64,000 nt of DNA from Bacteroidota bacterium. Its GTDB lineage: Bacteria > Bacteroidota > Bacteroidia > Chitinophagales > Chitinophagaceae. The first letter of the stretch is position 1. Each line of letters opens with the position of its first letter. Below the pieces are notes generated by a model. It was not told where the DNA came from. It made no database searches and was given only the letters and a program-made list of their open reading frames with translations. A program made the translations under genes and the position numbers. The stretch covers positions 124,001-188,000 of the forward strand of contig JAFEAE010000001.1 of assembly GCA_018266575.1 (NCBI GenBank), in the 5' to 3' direction. Positions 35,625 to 45,994 of this stretch are shown piece after piece.

Positions 35625-38600
35625 ATGAAAAGATTTTTTACGATAGTATTATTGTTTACGATGTATGGTTTGCATGCTCAAACCTATTACAATGAATGGA
35701 TCGACTATAGCAAAACATACTACAAATTCAAAGTAGGCGCAAACGGTTTGTACCGCATTTCTCAAACTGTATTATCCAATGCAGGATTGGGAAGTGTGCC
35801 TGCGCAAAATTTTCAATTGTTCCGCAACGGAAAAGAAGTTCCGATCTACACTTCCGTTGTAAGCGGCACATTGGGAACAAATGATTACATAGAATTTTAC
35901 GGGGAGATGAATGACGGCAAGCCGGACAAACCTCTTTATTATAATTCCATTTATCAGCATACTACCAAATGGAGTTTGGAAACAGACACGGCGGTTTATT
36001 TTTTAACAGTAAACCCCACAGGAAATACCTTTCATTATCTGAATGCTAACAACGACACAACAGGAAATATTTTGCCTGCAGAACCATATTTTACATATAA
36101 AGCAGGCTCCTATTTTAAGGCGCAAATAAATCCCGGCTATGCTTCTTATGTTGGTGAGTATGTATATTCATCTTCTTACGATATAGGTGAATTCTGGAGC
36201 ACGCCAGCAATCTATCCCGGAGCTCCATATACAGATAATCAATCTAATTTATTTACTTATACCGGCGCAGGCGCACCTGATGGGACAATGACTTTTGGCC
36301 TGGTGGGAACCGCCCCGGACACAAGGACGATGCAGGTAAAAGTAAATGGCAATATTGTAAAGGACACAACGATGGATAATTTCAATGATTACCTGGGCAC
36401 GGTGCCCATTCCATTGAGTTATATCAGCGGGGGTTCAATAAGTGTACAATATGTAAATAATTCCCCTGCAGGGAGCGACAGGATGGTTGCATCATTTTAC
36501 GAATTAGCGTATCCCCGGCAGTTTAATTTTGGGGCACAATCTAATTTCTTTTTTGAACTGCCTGCAAAAAGCGCAGGTTATTATTTGAATATAACAAACT
36601 TTAATGGCGGCAGTACCAGCAAGCCTGTTTTATATGATATTACTAATGGCGCAAGATACACCGCTATTGGTACCTCAGGCGGCACATTGTATTTTATATT
36701 ACCCGGATCAGCAGCATCAAGAAAATTAATTCTTGTTAGTGAAGATGCTTCAAATATTAATGCTGTAAACGGGCTGACTTCGAAAACGTTTGTCAATTAT
36801 ACCAATAGCAGTAACCAGGGAAATTATCTTATAATCAGTAACCCGATATTGTATACTGGCAGTAGTGGCAATAACCCGGTCAATGATTATAAAAACTACC
36901 GCAAGTCTGCAGCAGGTGGTAGTTTTAATGCCATTGTTATTGACATAAATGAATTGGTCGATCAGTTTGGTTACGGAATAAAAAAGAATCCTCTTTCGAT
37001 AAAGAATTTTTTAAATTTTGCAAGAAACACATTTGCATCAAAACCGGAATTTGTATTCTTAATCGGACATGGTTTAACGTATGATACATACAATGCCAAC
37101 CAATCCGATCCTTTAGATGATCAATTAAATCTCGTACCGACATTCGGATTTCCTGCATCAGATAATAAGCTCAGTTCTTTGGATGGTGTTCAGGTAAAAC
37201 CGTTAACTCCGATAGGAAGGTTGTCTGTAGTGAGTGGGCCGGAGATTGAAACCTATCTTCAAAAAGTAGAAGAGTATGAGCAGGCTCAACAAACTTCACC
37301 AAACACTAATGATGGCAGGCTTTGGATGAAAAATGTGGTGCATGTAACCGGTGCCAGTGACCCTTATCTTGGAGCGGTTTTGTGTAATTACATGAGCAGC
37401 TATCAGCAAATCATCCAGGATACTTCTTTTGGCGGAACCGCTATTCCATTTTGTAAAGTAACAGCTACGGAAGTTGATCAGATTTCGGACCAGCTCCTGA
37501 ATACGCTATTTTCAACTGGCTTTAGCATACTGAATTATTTTGGCCACTCTTCAGCATCTCAACTTGCATACAATCTCAACGACCCCTCTTTGTATAATAA
37601 TACGGGGAAATACCCTGTTTTTTATGTGAACGGATGCGACGCAGGCGATTTCTTTTTGTACGACCCTGCCAGGTTTTCAACCTCCAAAACATTGTCTGAG
37701 ACATGGGTGCTTGCGAAAGAAAAAGGAGCCATCGCGTTTGTAGCAAGCACGCACTGGGGCATTGTAAATTATCTCAATATTTTACTCAATGGCCTTTATA
37801 CCTATATCAGTACTACTGATTATGGAAAATCCATAGCTACAATTGAAGCAGATGCCGTTCAAAATCTGGTAAATGTAGCGCCAGGCGATTTTTATGCACG
37901 TTTGCACGCAGAAGAAATGACGATACATGGCGACCCCGCACTAAAATTAAATGTCGAAGCTTTGCCAGACTATGATATTGAGGCATCCCAGGTACTTGTT
38001 TCTCCTTCTTTTGTTTCTGTAGCCAATTCTACTTTTACAGTGAATGCACATTTTACAAATCTTGGGAAAGCAGTTCCTGATTCGATTAGTATTCTTGTAA
38101 AACGCCAATACCCGGATGGCTCATCTGCTGTTTTAATAAAGAAGAAAATTGCCGGAATAAAATATATGGATTCCTTGCAGATTTCAGTTCCAATAGTACC
38201 TACAAGGGACAAAGGTCAGAATTATATAACAGTAACCGTTAATGCAGATAATAATGTTGCAGAAGTTACCACGCTCAACAACTCAGCAACGGTTGGTGTT
38301 TATATTTATGAAGATGAGGCCCAACCAATTTATCCTTTCAATTATGCCATCATTAACAATCCCAATCAAAAATTATATGCATCTACAGCTAACCCTATTA
38401 GCCCGGTAATGCAGTATATAATGCAGATTGACACCACCCAGTTATTTAATTCCCCGTTACTGGTTTCTAAAAATGTTACCCAAACAGGGGGGCTTTTGGA
38501 ATTTGATCCGGGGATTTCATATATGGATAGTACCGTTTATTATTGGAGAACTTCGATAGTACCTGCACAGAACGGGCAGTATCATTGGGATAATGCTTCA

Positions 38601-40697
38601 TTCATTTACATTGATTCAAATGCAAGTACCCCAGGGTTTAATCAATCACACTATTACCAGCAAATGGCATCCACAAGTGATTATATGAGCCTTGGAAGTG
38701 ACAGGAAATGGGCCTTCAATATGCATGACAATAGCATTTATATTGCGAATGGAATTTATCCTACCAGCGGTACCATTGGTGCTGATTTTTCGGCAACCAT
38801 TAACAATGGTTTTTCTGCACAAAGTGGTTGTATTGGTTACTCTTTACTATTTAATGTTATTGATCCGGAATCATTCAAGCTTTGGATGAATGTAGATGCA
38901 AATGGAAACAGCCTCCAACTAAACGGTAGTGGTCCAAGTTGTAACCCTCAAACCGTAGCAAATTTTGAATTCCAGTATTTGACACCGGCAAACCGCAATC
39001 TTATAACTAAGTTTATGGATAGCATCCCGAATGGTTATTATGTAATCGTAAGAAGTTTGCTAAATGCATCTCAAGCTCCTACAGGTTATGTACCTTACTG
39101 GAAAGCAGATACAACTTTGTACGGAGTAAATACACTATATAATCGTCTTATCGCCGCTGGTTTTACTGACATTGATTCATTTTACACACCAAGGGCCTTT
39201 GCTTTTGTATATAAGAAAAACGACCCGAGTTTTACGGCGCAACAAGGGGTGACTCAAGGTGTATACGATCCGCTAAGGATGACGGTGATTTGTCCTTCGC
39301 CATACCTTTCCGGCGCCATAACTTCCCCAAGTTTTGGCCCCGCCAAGCAATGGAAACAATTGCATTGGAGAGGATATAGTTTGGAGAGCCCCTCTACAGA
39401 CTCTGTAAGTGTTCAGGTCATCGGGGTGGATTCAGCTAATAATTCAACACCTCTTTACACGCTCAATGCAGGAACTCAGGATTTTGATATTTCTGCAATT
39501 AATGCGAGTCAATACCCGTACTTAAAATTGAAATTGAATGCTACAGATTCTGTTCATGCAACCCCGTATCAGTTAAAATACTGGAGATTAAATTATTCTC
39601 CGGTACCGGAAGGTGCATTGGCCCCGAACTTATTTTTCCAAAGCAAGGATTCGCTTGTGTTCGGTCAGCAATTACAATTTGGCATTGCATTTAAGAATAT
39701 AAGCCCGACTGCGTTTGATAGCATGAGCATCAATATTACGATTATAGATCATAATAATGTTTCTCATTTGATTCAACTGCCTAAAAAGAAACCTTTGATA
39801 AGCGGCGATACATTGATCGTGAGTTATTCGCTTGATACTAAAAATTATCCGGGGCAAAACACGCTTTATCTTGACGTAAATCCGAATAACGCACAACCTG
39901 AGCAATATCATTTCAATAATTTCTTATATAAAACTTTCTATGTTAATGGCGATAATATCAAGCCATTGCTTGATGTAACGTTCGATGGCGTGCATATCCT
40001 TAACCAGGATATTGTATCTGCGAAGCCGCATATTACTATAAAATTGAAGGATGAATCTCAATTCTTATTACTTACGGATACCTCTTTGGTAAATGTTCAG
40101 TTACGCTATCCGGATGGCTCGTTGCACAAATATAATTTCAATACAGACACCCTTAAATTTACTCCTGCATCCAGCACGGCGGATAATACTGCAACCGTGG
40201 ATTTTTACCCGGCATTTACAAAACAATATAACCCGGAAGGAGATGTATATACATTGATTGTTGCAGGCAAAGATGCAAGTGGTAATCCTGCAGGCAGCAC
40301 TCTCAGTTACCAGATATCATTTACTATTATCACAAAGCCAATGATATCAAATATGCTAAACTACCCTAACCCTTTTACAACATCCACAGCTTTTGTGTTT
40401 ACTATTACCGGAAGTCAGGTGCCGCAGAATATCAAGATACAGATATTGACTATAACAGGTAAGATTGTCCGGGAGATCACAGAGGATGAATTAGGCCCGT
40501 TGCATGTAGGAAGAAATATTACAGAATTCAAATGGAACGGCACGGATATGTACGGTCAACGGCTTGCGAATGGGGTGTACATTTATCATGTTGTTACTAA
40601 TCTTAATGGGAAATCCCTGGATAAGTATACTGCAACTGGCGACAATACAGATCAGTACTTCACCAAAGGTTACGGTAAAATGTATTTGATGCGATGA
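35625..40697 (+). CDS. porU2: C25 family peptidase, PorU2-like type IX secretion sortase
   Basis: About 1,690 residues from MKRFFTIVLLFTMYGLHAQ, a signal peptide (an ATG at 35598 would add nine residues). The gingipain-type C25 domain at about 410-790 has FLIGHGLTYD, then NYFGHSSASQ (catalytic His) and VFYVNGCDAGDFF (catalytic Cys). A long beta-rich region (about 800-1550) follows, and a C-terminal FlgD-like Ig module with YPNPFTTSTAF and FKWNGTDMYG then ANGVYIYHV. PorU removes C-terminal signals from cargo and attaches them to lipopolysaccharide. This protein is 400-600 residues longer than classical PorU, so it fits the longer second type (PorU2); a canonical PorU may lie elsewhere. Confidence 0.78.
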   Translation: MKRFFTIVLLFTMYGLHAQTYYNEWIDYSKTYYKFKVGANGLYRISQTVLSNAGLGSVPAQNFQLFRNGKEVPIYTSVVSGTLGTNDYIEFYGEMNDGKPDKPLYYNSIYQHTTKWSLETDTAVYFLTVNPTGNTFHYLNANNDTTGNILPAEPYFTYKAGSYFKAQINPGYASYVGEYVYSSSYDIGEFWSTPAIYPGAPYTDNQSNLFTYTGAGAPDGTMTFGLVGTAPDTRTMQVKVNGNIVKDTTMDNFNDYLGTVPIPLSYISGGSISVQYVNNSPAGSDRMVASFYELAYPRQFNFGAQSNFFFELPAKSAGYYLNITNFNGGSTSKPVLYDITNGARYTAIGTSGGTLYFILPGSAASRKLILVSEDASNINAVNGLTSKTFVNYTNSSNQGNYLIISNPILYTGSSGNNPVNDYKNYRKSAAGGSFNAIVIDINELVDQFGYGIKKNPLSIKNFLNFARNTFASKPEFVFLIGHGLTYDTYNANQSDPLDDQLNLVPTFGFPASDNKLSSLDGVQVKPLTPIGRLSVVSGPEIETYLQKVEEYEQAQQTSPNTNDGRLWMKNVVHVTGASDPYLGAVLCNYMSSYQQIIQDTSFGGTAIPFCKVTATEVDQISDQLLNTLFSTGFSILNYFGHSSASQLAYNLNDPSLYNNTGKYPVFYVNGCDAGDFFLYDPARFSTSKTLSETWVLAKEKGAIAFVASTHWGIVNYLNILLNGLYTYISTTDYGKSIATIEADAVQNLVNVAPGDFYARLHAEEMTIHGDPALKLNVEALPDYDIEASQVLVSPSFVSVANSTFTVNAHFTNLGKAVPDSISILVKRQYPDGSSAVLIKKKIAGIKYMDSLQISVPIVPTRDKGQNYITVTVNADNNVAEVTTLNNSATVGVYIYEDEAQPIYPFNYAIINNPNQKLYASTANPISPVMQYIMQIDTTQLFNSPLLVSKNVTQTGGLLEFDPGISYMDSTVYYWRTSIVPAQNGQYHWDNASFIYIDSNASTPGFNQSHYYQQMASTSDYMSLGSDRKWAFNMHDNSIYIANGIYPTSGTIGADFSATINNGFSAQSGCIGYSLLFNVIDPESFKLWMNVDANGNSLQLNGSGPSCNPQTVANFEFQYLTPANRNLITKFMDSIPNGYYVIVRSLLNASQAPTGYVPYWKADTTLYGVNTLYNRLIAAGFTDIDSFYTPRAFAFVYKKNDPSFTAQQGVTQGVYDPLRMTVICPSPYLSGAITSPSFGPAKQWKQLHWRGYSLESPSTDSVSVQVIGVDSANNSTPLYTLNAGTQDFDISAINASQYPYLKLKLNATDSVHATPYQLKYWRLNYSPVPEGALAPNLFFQSKDSLVFGQQLQFGIAFKNISPTAFDSMSINITIIDHNNVSHLIQLPKKKPLISGDTLIVSYSLDTKNYPGQNTLYLDVNPNNAQPEQYHFNNFLYKTFYVNGDNIKPLLDVTFDGVHILNQDIVSAKPHITIKLKDESQFLLLTDTSLVNVQLRYPDGSLHKYNFNTDTLKFTPASSTADNTATVDFYPAFTKQYNPEGDVYTLIVAGKDASGNPAGSTLSYQISFTIITKPMISNMLNYPNPFTTSTAFVFTITGSQVPQNIKIQILTITGKIVREITEDELGPLHVGRNITEFKWNGTDMYGQRLANGVYIYHVVTNLNGKSLDKYTATGDNTDQYFTKGYGKMYLMR

Positions 40698-40702
40698 AGG
40701 GG

Positions 40703-41806
40703 TCATTTTTTTAATCTTAAAAAATAGGCTTCAAAATGCCTGAAGCTAAATGCACTGATTATAAATGTCAATATCAGGCAAATCAATACAGGCAGGTAAA
40801 GAAGTAATGTGGGAGATGAGATATGATGCATAAGCTTTTCATGGATGCGATCCTTTAAGATGAATAATACAGGTACATGGAACACATACAAGCCATAAGA
40901 TATTTTGCCAATGTAGGTAAGTGCTTGATTCCTTAATAAAAAATTCATGGGAGTATTCGGGCGTATCACTGATATATAAATTATTCCTGCAAAAAGAAAT
41001 GCAATTATTGTATAACCTATAGTTCCGAAGAATGGATTTGAGAAAGCAACATTTCTGCAAATTAGTGCGCTTATTACTATACAGGCAAAGCAAAAGAATA
41101 TCATCATATAAACAAAGTTCAGTCGTAATTTGATCTTATTAAATTCAATTTCAGAAAAAAGGGCGCCGATAATAAATGAATCGATCCTGCAGAAAGTATT
41201 GAAATAATAGTACTGGAACTCCGCCCAGTCTGAATGATGATAATAGATGAAACATCTTGTTGCCAGCACCAGAACAATCAGGAACACATATACTTTTATC
41301 CGCAACCTGAAAGATGGCAGTATGTATAACAGGAATGGCCACACTAAATAAAATTGTTCTTCAACTGCTAAAGACCAGAAGTGCAATAAATAACCGGCAT
41401 TAGGCCTTCCATAAAATATAAAAGTCCAATTTTCAAAAAACAGGAAAAAACTTTTCCAATGTGTTGTATAAATTTCTACCATACTTCGTGCCGGGTCTTT
41501 TACAAAAAAATGAATGGCTGTATAGAAAATCAGCAGTACAGAAAAATACAACGGCACTATCCGTAAAAAACGGTTCCTATAGAATCTTGAAAAATAGTAT
41601 GGTTTTTTGTAGGCATTTAGCAGCCTGTTTGTTATCAGAAAACCTGAAAGCACAAAGAACAAATCAACACCACACCAACCTGCGGCAAAAATCGTTTTAA
41701 AACTAAGGTAATGGCTAAATAAAACCAGCATCAGGGCAATACCTCTGATTCCATCGAGCTGAGGGATATTTCTGGTTTTGGAATAATTCGGCGAAGTAGT
41801 ATTCAT
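40703..41806 (-). CDS. Acyltransferase family 3 (OafA-like) membrane protein
   Basis: A 367-residue protein with about ten membrane helices. RNIPQLDGIRGIALMLVLFSHY at about 12-33 carries the R-x10-H pattern of acyltransferase-3 enzymes, and FLLHFWSLAVEEQFYLVWPF the second conserved block. These enzymes move acetyl or other acyl groups to sugars of lipopolysaccharide, capsule or small molecules. It is convergent with porU2 and beside a carbamoyltransferase gene cluster. Confidence 0.9.
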   Translation of the reverse strand: MNTTSPNYSKTRNIPQLDGIRGIALMLVLFSHYLSFKTIFAAGWCGVDLFFVLSGFLITNRLLNAYKKPYYFSRFYRNRFLRIVPLYFSVLLIFYTAIHFFVKDPARSMVEIYTTHWKSFFLFFENWTFIFYGRPNAGYLLHFWSLAVEEQFYLVWPFLLYILPSFRLRIKVYVFLIVLVLATRCFIYYHHSDWAEFQYYYFNTFCRIDSFIIGALFSEIEFNKIKLRLNFVYMMIFFCFACIVISALICRNVAFSNPFFGTIGYTIIAFLFAGIIYISVIRPNTPMNFLLRNQALTYIGKISYGLYVFHVPVLFILKDRIHEKLMHHISSPTLLLYLPVLICLILTFIISAFSFRHFEAYFLRLKK

Positions 41807-41992
41807 GCACTTTTCAAATGTGCTTTTTTAATGAGCAGCAATGTACCAAAAATTAATGTTGCAGAAGTTTGTGTTCTTTATTTAATAGCCGAAGACATTT
41901 GCAACAGGATATTTATGAAATGGTAAATTGCATTTTAATTTTAAGGACCTCAATGTAAGTTGAAATAACCAACATCTTATAATTTTCTTTTG

Positions 41993-43855
41993 ATGAATAT
42001 TCTCGGTATATCGGCTTTTTATCATGATTCTGCTGCAGCGCTGCTAGCCGATGGTAAAATTATCGCAGCAATGCAGGAAGAACGGTTCACACGAAAAAAG
42101 AATGATGCTTCATTTCCTGCACACGCAATCAGAGGTTGTCTTCAGTTTGCCAATTTAACACTGGATGATATAGACGCAATTGCATTTTATGACAAACCAT
42201 TCCTGAAATTTGAAAGGCTTTTGGAAACCTATCAAACATTTGCTCCAAAAGGTTTGATTTCTTTTCTAACATCAATGCCTGTTTGGTTGAAACAGAAATT
42301 ATTTTTGAAAAAAATAATAATCAACGAGCTCAAACAAATACAGGACTTTGACAATAGCAGAATAAAATTATTATTTCCGGAGCACCACCTTTCACATGCT
42401 GCAAGTGCATTTTATCCTTCGGGATTTGAACGTGCTGCAATTATTACTATAGATGGGGTTGGGGAATGGGCAACGGCTTCCATTTGTAAAGGCGATGGGA
42501 ATAAAATATCTGTGATTAAAGAATTGCACTTTCCGCATTCAATAGGTTTATTGTATTCGGCCTTCACATATTACTGCGGGTTTAAAGTAAATAGCGGGGA
42601 ATATAAGCTTATGGGCCTTGCACCATATGGAAACAGTAATTCGGATCAATATCGAAAAATGGTGGATATCATCAAAACGAATTTGATCGACATGAAAAGC
42701 GATGGATCTGTTTTTCTTAATCAGAAATATTTTGATTATGCCACAGGCCTTCGAATGGTGAATGATCATAAATGGAAACTGTTGTTCGGATTTAAAAGAA
42801 GAGAAGAAAATGAGCCATTGACAAATGATCACTGTAATCTGGCATTGGCAATTCAAACAATTCTTGAAGAAATTGTACTAAACTTTGCCGGAGAGGCAAG
42901 CAGGGAAACCGGTTTTGAAAATTTATGTATGGCTGGTGGTGTTGCACTTAATGCCGTTGCGAATGGTAAACTACATAGTTCAGGTATCTTCAGAAATATT
43001 TTTATACAACCGGCAGCTGGGGATGCTGGCGGCGCACTTGGAGCAGCGTATGCTGCACATTACATATTTTATGAAGAACAACGGAAGATAAATGAACAAA
43101 ATACAGATGAAATGAAAGGCTCGTTTCTCGGGCCGGAATACAGTAATAATGATGTTATCAAACTTGTAAAAAAGTTTAAAGCGAAATATTCTTTTTATGA
43201 TAATTTAGATTTGGTAACCCAAAAAACAGCAGGTCTAATTGCAGATGGAAATATTATTGGATGGTTCCAGGGAAGAGCAGAATTTGGCCCGCGTGCGCTT
43301 GGTGCAAGAAGTATTCTTGCAGATCCGCGAAACTCAGACATGCAGAAAAAGCTAAATCTCAGTATAAAATTCAGGGAAGGGTTTCGTCCTTTCGCACCAT
43401 CTGTTTTGGCCGATGACGCTCATGAATATTTTGATCTCGACGGTCCTTCACCATATATGTTATTGGTGAAAAAAATAAAGTCATCGCTTCAGTATAAAAT
43501 ACCTGAAGATTATTTCAACTGGACGATGGATGAGAAACTCAATTTCAAGCGCAGCGATCTGCCTGCAATTACGCATATTGATTATTCAGCAAGGATCCAA
43601 ACAGTAAATAAGGAAACAAATTATCCATTCCGTCAATTGCTTTGTGCATTTAAAAAATTAACCAGTTGCCCGGTACTGATAAATACCAGTTTTAATGTGA
43701 GGGGCGAGCCGATAGTCAATACACCTGAAGAAGCGTATTTATGTTTTATGCATACGAATATGGATTATCTTGTTATCGGTAATTTTATCTTTGATAAAAT
43801 GGAGCAACCTCTGTTGCAGGATAATAATAAGAGAAAGGAATTGGAATCTGACTAA
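41993..43855 (+). CDS. Carbamoyltransferase (NodU/CmcH family)
   Basis: A 620-residue enzyme from ATG 41993. The N-terminal TobZ/Kae1-like domain shows ISAFYHDSAAALLADGKIIAAMQEERFTRKK, the metal-binding EHHLSHAASAFYPS at about 130-143 and TIDGVGEWAT. The C-terminal YrdC-like/Carbam_trans_C part has WFQGRAEFGPRALGARSILADPR and SFNVRGEPIVNTPEEA. The family transfers carbamoyl from carbamoyl phosphate through carbamoyl-AMP to hydroxyls of sugars or natural products. A DUF5989 and an SxtJ-like gene follow within 35 bases, the common companion set. Confidence 0.93.
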   Translation: MNILGISAFYHDSAAALLADGKIIAAMQEERFTRKKNDASFPAHAIRGCLQFANLTLDDIDAIAFYDKPFLKFERLLETYQTFAPKGLISFLTSMPVWLKQKLFLKKIIINELKQIQDFDNSRIKLLFPEHHLSHAASAFYPSGFERAAIITIDGVGEWATASICKGDGNKISVIKELHFPHSIGLLYSAFTYYCGFKVNSGEYKLMGLAPYGNSNSDQYRKMVDIIKTNLIDMKSDGSVFLNQKYFDYATGLRMVNDHKWKLLFGFKRREENEPLTNDHCNLALAIQTILEEIVLNFAGEASRETGFENLCMAGGVALNAVANGKLHSSGIFRNIFIQPAAGDAGGALGAAYAAHYIFYEEQRKINEQNTDEMKGSFLGPEYSNNDVIKLVKKFKAKYSFYDNLDLVTQKTAGLIADGNIIGWFQGRAEFGPRALGARSILADPRNSDMQKKLNLSIKFREGFRPFAPSVLADDAHEYFDLDGPSPYMLLVKKIKSSLQYKIPEDYFNWTMDEKLNFKRSDLPAITHIDYSARIQTVNKETNYPFRQLLCAFKKLTSCPVLINTSFNVRGEPIVNTPEEAYLCFMHTNMDYLVIGNFIFDKMEQPLLQDNNKRKELESD

Positions 43856-43887
43856 TTGTGATTTCTATGCCTGAATAAAATATTACT

Positions 43888-44037
43888 ATGGATTTTTTAA
43901 AAGATTTGTGGAAGTTTTTAAAAGAAAGAAAGAAATGGTGGCTTGCTCCACTGATCATCACTTTACTGCTGTTAGGGTTATTGATTGTGCTCGGAAGTAC
44001 ATCTGCATTGGCGCCTTTTATCTACACATTGTTTTAA
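43888..44037 (+). CDS. DUF5989 family small membrane protein
   Basis: A 49-residue protein, MDFLKDLWKFLKERKKWWL followed by one hydrophobic helix (about 21-42) and APFIYTLF. This pattern (FLKERKKWWLxP then a helix and SSxLAPFIYTLF) is that of the small DUF5989 proteins found next to NodU-type carbamoyltransferases. It starts 32 bases after the carbamoyltransferase stop and ends one base before the next ATG. Function unknown; a membrane anchor for the enzyme is a reasonable guess. Confidence 0.88.
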   Translation: MDFLKDLWKFLKERKKWWLAPLIITLLLLGLLIVLGSTSALAPFIYTLF

Positions 44038-44038
44038 A

Positions 44039-44398
44039 ATGAAAAAAGAAAAACAAGCAGAAACCTTACTTGTAATTGTATTGCTCTTTATCATTATTTA
44101 TTTAAAAGCAGGAAATAAATATTTTCTTTTTATTGCCCTCATGATAGGGATATTAGGATTATTATTTCCTTTTTTTGCGCATTATATTTCGTGGTTATGG
44201 CAGAAGATATCAGATGTTCTTGGCTTTATAGCAAGTAGAATATTGCTGAGTTTTGTTTTTGTATTTATTTTGCTACCATTGTCGCTGCTTGCGAAACTCT
44301 TCGGTAAAACACAAATAATTTCAAACACACACATACAGACTTATTTTAAGTACCGAAATCATACATATACAAAAAAGGATCTCGAAAATCAATGGTGA
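44039..44398 (+). CDS. SxtJ-like membrane protein
   Basis: About 119 residues from MKKEKQAETLLVIVLL. It has three or four hydrophobic helices and ends with KLFGKTQIISN, then KYRNHTYTKKDLENQW, typical of SxtJ-family proteins that accompany carbamoyltransferases. SxtJ was named from saxitoxin clusters, but its role is unknown and the family is widespread in surface-glycan loci. Its end overlaps the next gene by seven bases. Confidence 0.78.
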   Translation: MKKEKQAETLLVIVLLFIIIYLKAGNKYFLFIALMIGILGLLFPFFAHYISWLWQKISDVLGFIASRILLSFVFVFILLPLSLLAKLFGKTQIISNTHIQTYFKYRNHTYTKKDLENQW

Positions 44399-45909
44399 GA
44401 AATGTTGTAGATAAACTATTTTCGATTAAATGGGTACAATTGTGCTTATTTATTTGCGGCGCATTTGCGTTGTTTTTCCCGGTTCTGAATAACTCATTTC
44501 TTTCTGACGATTTTATGGTTATGAAGCGTGTAGGTATTGATAAGTCAATTATCATTAAAGGTTTCTTTCGCCCTTTATCTGATATAACTCTTTACCTGAA
44601 TTACATGATCGGGGGATTTCATCCTCTCGGGTACTATATATTCAATATTGCTCTTCACGGCGCCAATAGTTTTCTGCTCTGTCGTTTTTGCATGAACTGG
44701 AATTGGGCAGACAATGCAGGAAAGCAACAGGTACTGGCAATTATAGCAAGCATTTTATTCCTCACTTATCCTTTTCATAATGAAAGCATAGTATGGATTG
44801 TGGGAAGAGCTTCATTAATCGGTAATTTTTTTGGTTTTTTATCACTCGTGTTTTTGACAGGTAAATTGCCTGAGAAAACGAAAATATTTTTTGTATGTGC
44901 GAGTTATTTTATAGGGCTTGCTTCCTATGAATCAATAATTGTTTTTCCTGCAATTGGCTTACTATTTATTTATACTGGTAAAAGAAATTTAAGAGAATGT
45001 TCCATCTGGGCATTTTGGTTTTCGCTGACCCTCCTGATCCATTTAATTGTACGGATATGGGTCTCTGGTAGTGTAATGGGTGAATACGGATCCGGTGTGG
45101 CAAGTGGAAGGTATATTGCGTACTTCCTGAATATTTTTAAAGTGATGGGACGTTTATTTTTACCTCCTGTCGAAGACTCAAAATCTTTATCTGTATATTT
45201 CGTAGTGCTACTGGTATTTTTATCTGCTATACTGTATTTGGTTTGCAAAAAATACAGGCAGGATAGTTCTGGCAAATCTCTTTTTTATAAACTGTTTTTA
45301 ATGCTTGCCGTTGCGTGTGTTATTCCGGTGATTTTTGCAGTCAGTACAAAAACGTCGGAAAGTGATCGCTTTCTGTATTATCCATCCTTCTTTTTTTGTG
45401 GTTGCATCTCTTTTATAGTAGTAGGTCTTGTAGCAAATCGCGTTTTGTTATTATTTATTACCGTGGGCTTACTTTCTTACAATATATTTTTCCTGGAAAA
45501 AAATAATTTGAATTGGATTGAGGCTTCCCGTATTGTAAATAATATCATAACAACTATAAAAGAAAAAAATAATTCAGGGAAAATCTATGTGGTAAATATT
45601 CCTGATGAAATGGATGGGGCTTATATTTTTCGCCAGGGTTTTAATGATGCATTGATCATAAACCAAATGGATACTTCGCAAATAAACGCGGTCAATCATT
45701 TAAAAAGAGAGCAGATGCTTTTGTTGCCAAAGAATATTGTTCCTTTAGAAGAAAATAACGAATTAAAAATACCGCCACAGGTAACTATAAAAAACAACAC
45801 ACTGCTATCCATGCCGATTCCACCGGACGAAAAACCTTCATCATTTTATACAATTGATCCTGATGACATCATTTTTTATTGGAATAAAAATAAACTTGTG
45901 CTACTATAG
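44392..45909 (+). CDS. Multi-pass membrane protein, GT-C/TMTC-like
   Basis: A 505-residue protein with about ten helices. NNSFLSDDFMVMK at about 29-41 (acidic pair in the first loop), then GFFRPLSDITLYLNYMIGGFHPLGYYIFNIALHG and FLTYPFHNESIVWIVGRASLIGNFFGFLSL, resemble TMTC/ArnT-like GT-C glycosyltransferases, which use lipid-linked sugar donors. The C-terminal 130 residues are soluble. It is translationally coupled to the SxtJ-like gene. The glycosyltransferase activity is inferred from layout and the acidic loop motif. Confidence 0.62.
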   Translation: MVRNVVDKLFSIKWVQLCLFICGAFALFFPVLNNSFLSDDFMVMKRVGIDKSIIIKGFFRPLSDITLYLNYMIGGFHPLGYYIFNIALHGANSFLLCRFCMNWNWADNAGKQQVLAIIASILFLTYPFHNESIVWIVGRASLIGNFFGFLSLVFLTGKLPEKTKIFFVCASYFIGLASYESIIVFPAIGLLFIYTGKRNLRECSIWAFWFSLTLLIHLIVRIWVSGSVMGEYGSGVASGRYIAYFLNIFKVMGRLFLPPVEDSKSLSVYFVVLLVFLSAILYLVCKKYRQDSSGKSLFYKLFLMLAVACVIPVIFAVSTKTSESDRFLYYPSFFFCGCISFIVVGLVANRVLLLFITVGLLSYNIFFLEKNNLNWIEASRIVNNIITTIKEKNNSGKIYVVNIPDEMDGAYIFRQGFNDALIINQMDTSQINAVNHLKREQMLLLPKNIVPLEENNELKIPPQVTIKNNTLLSMPIPPDEKPSSFYTIDPDDIIFYWNKNKLVLL

Positions 45910-45994
45910 AAGCAAACTAAGCGTTTGATAATTCTTCACAGAGTTTATTTATATCTTGCATGGCATTGTTGCCTTTAGGAGATGGTAATTTTAT

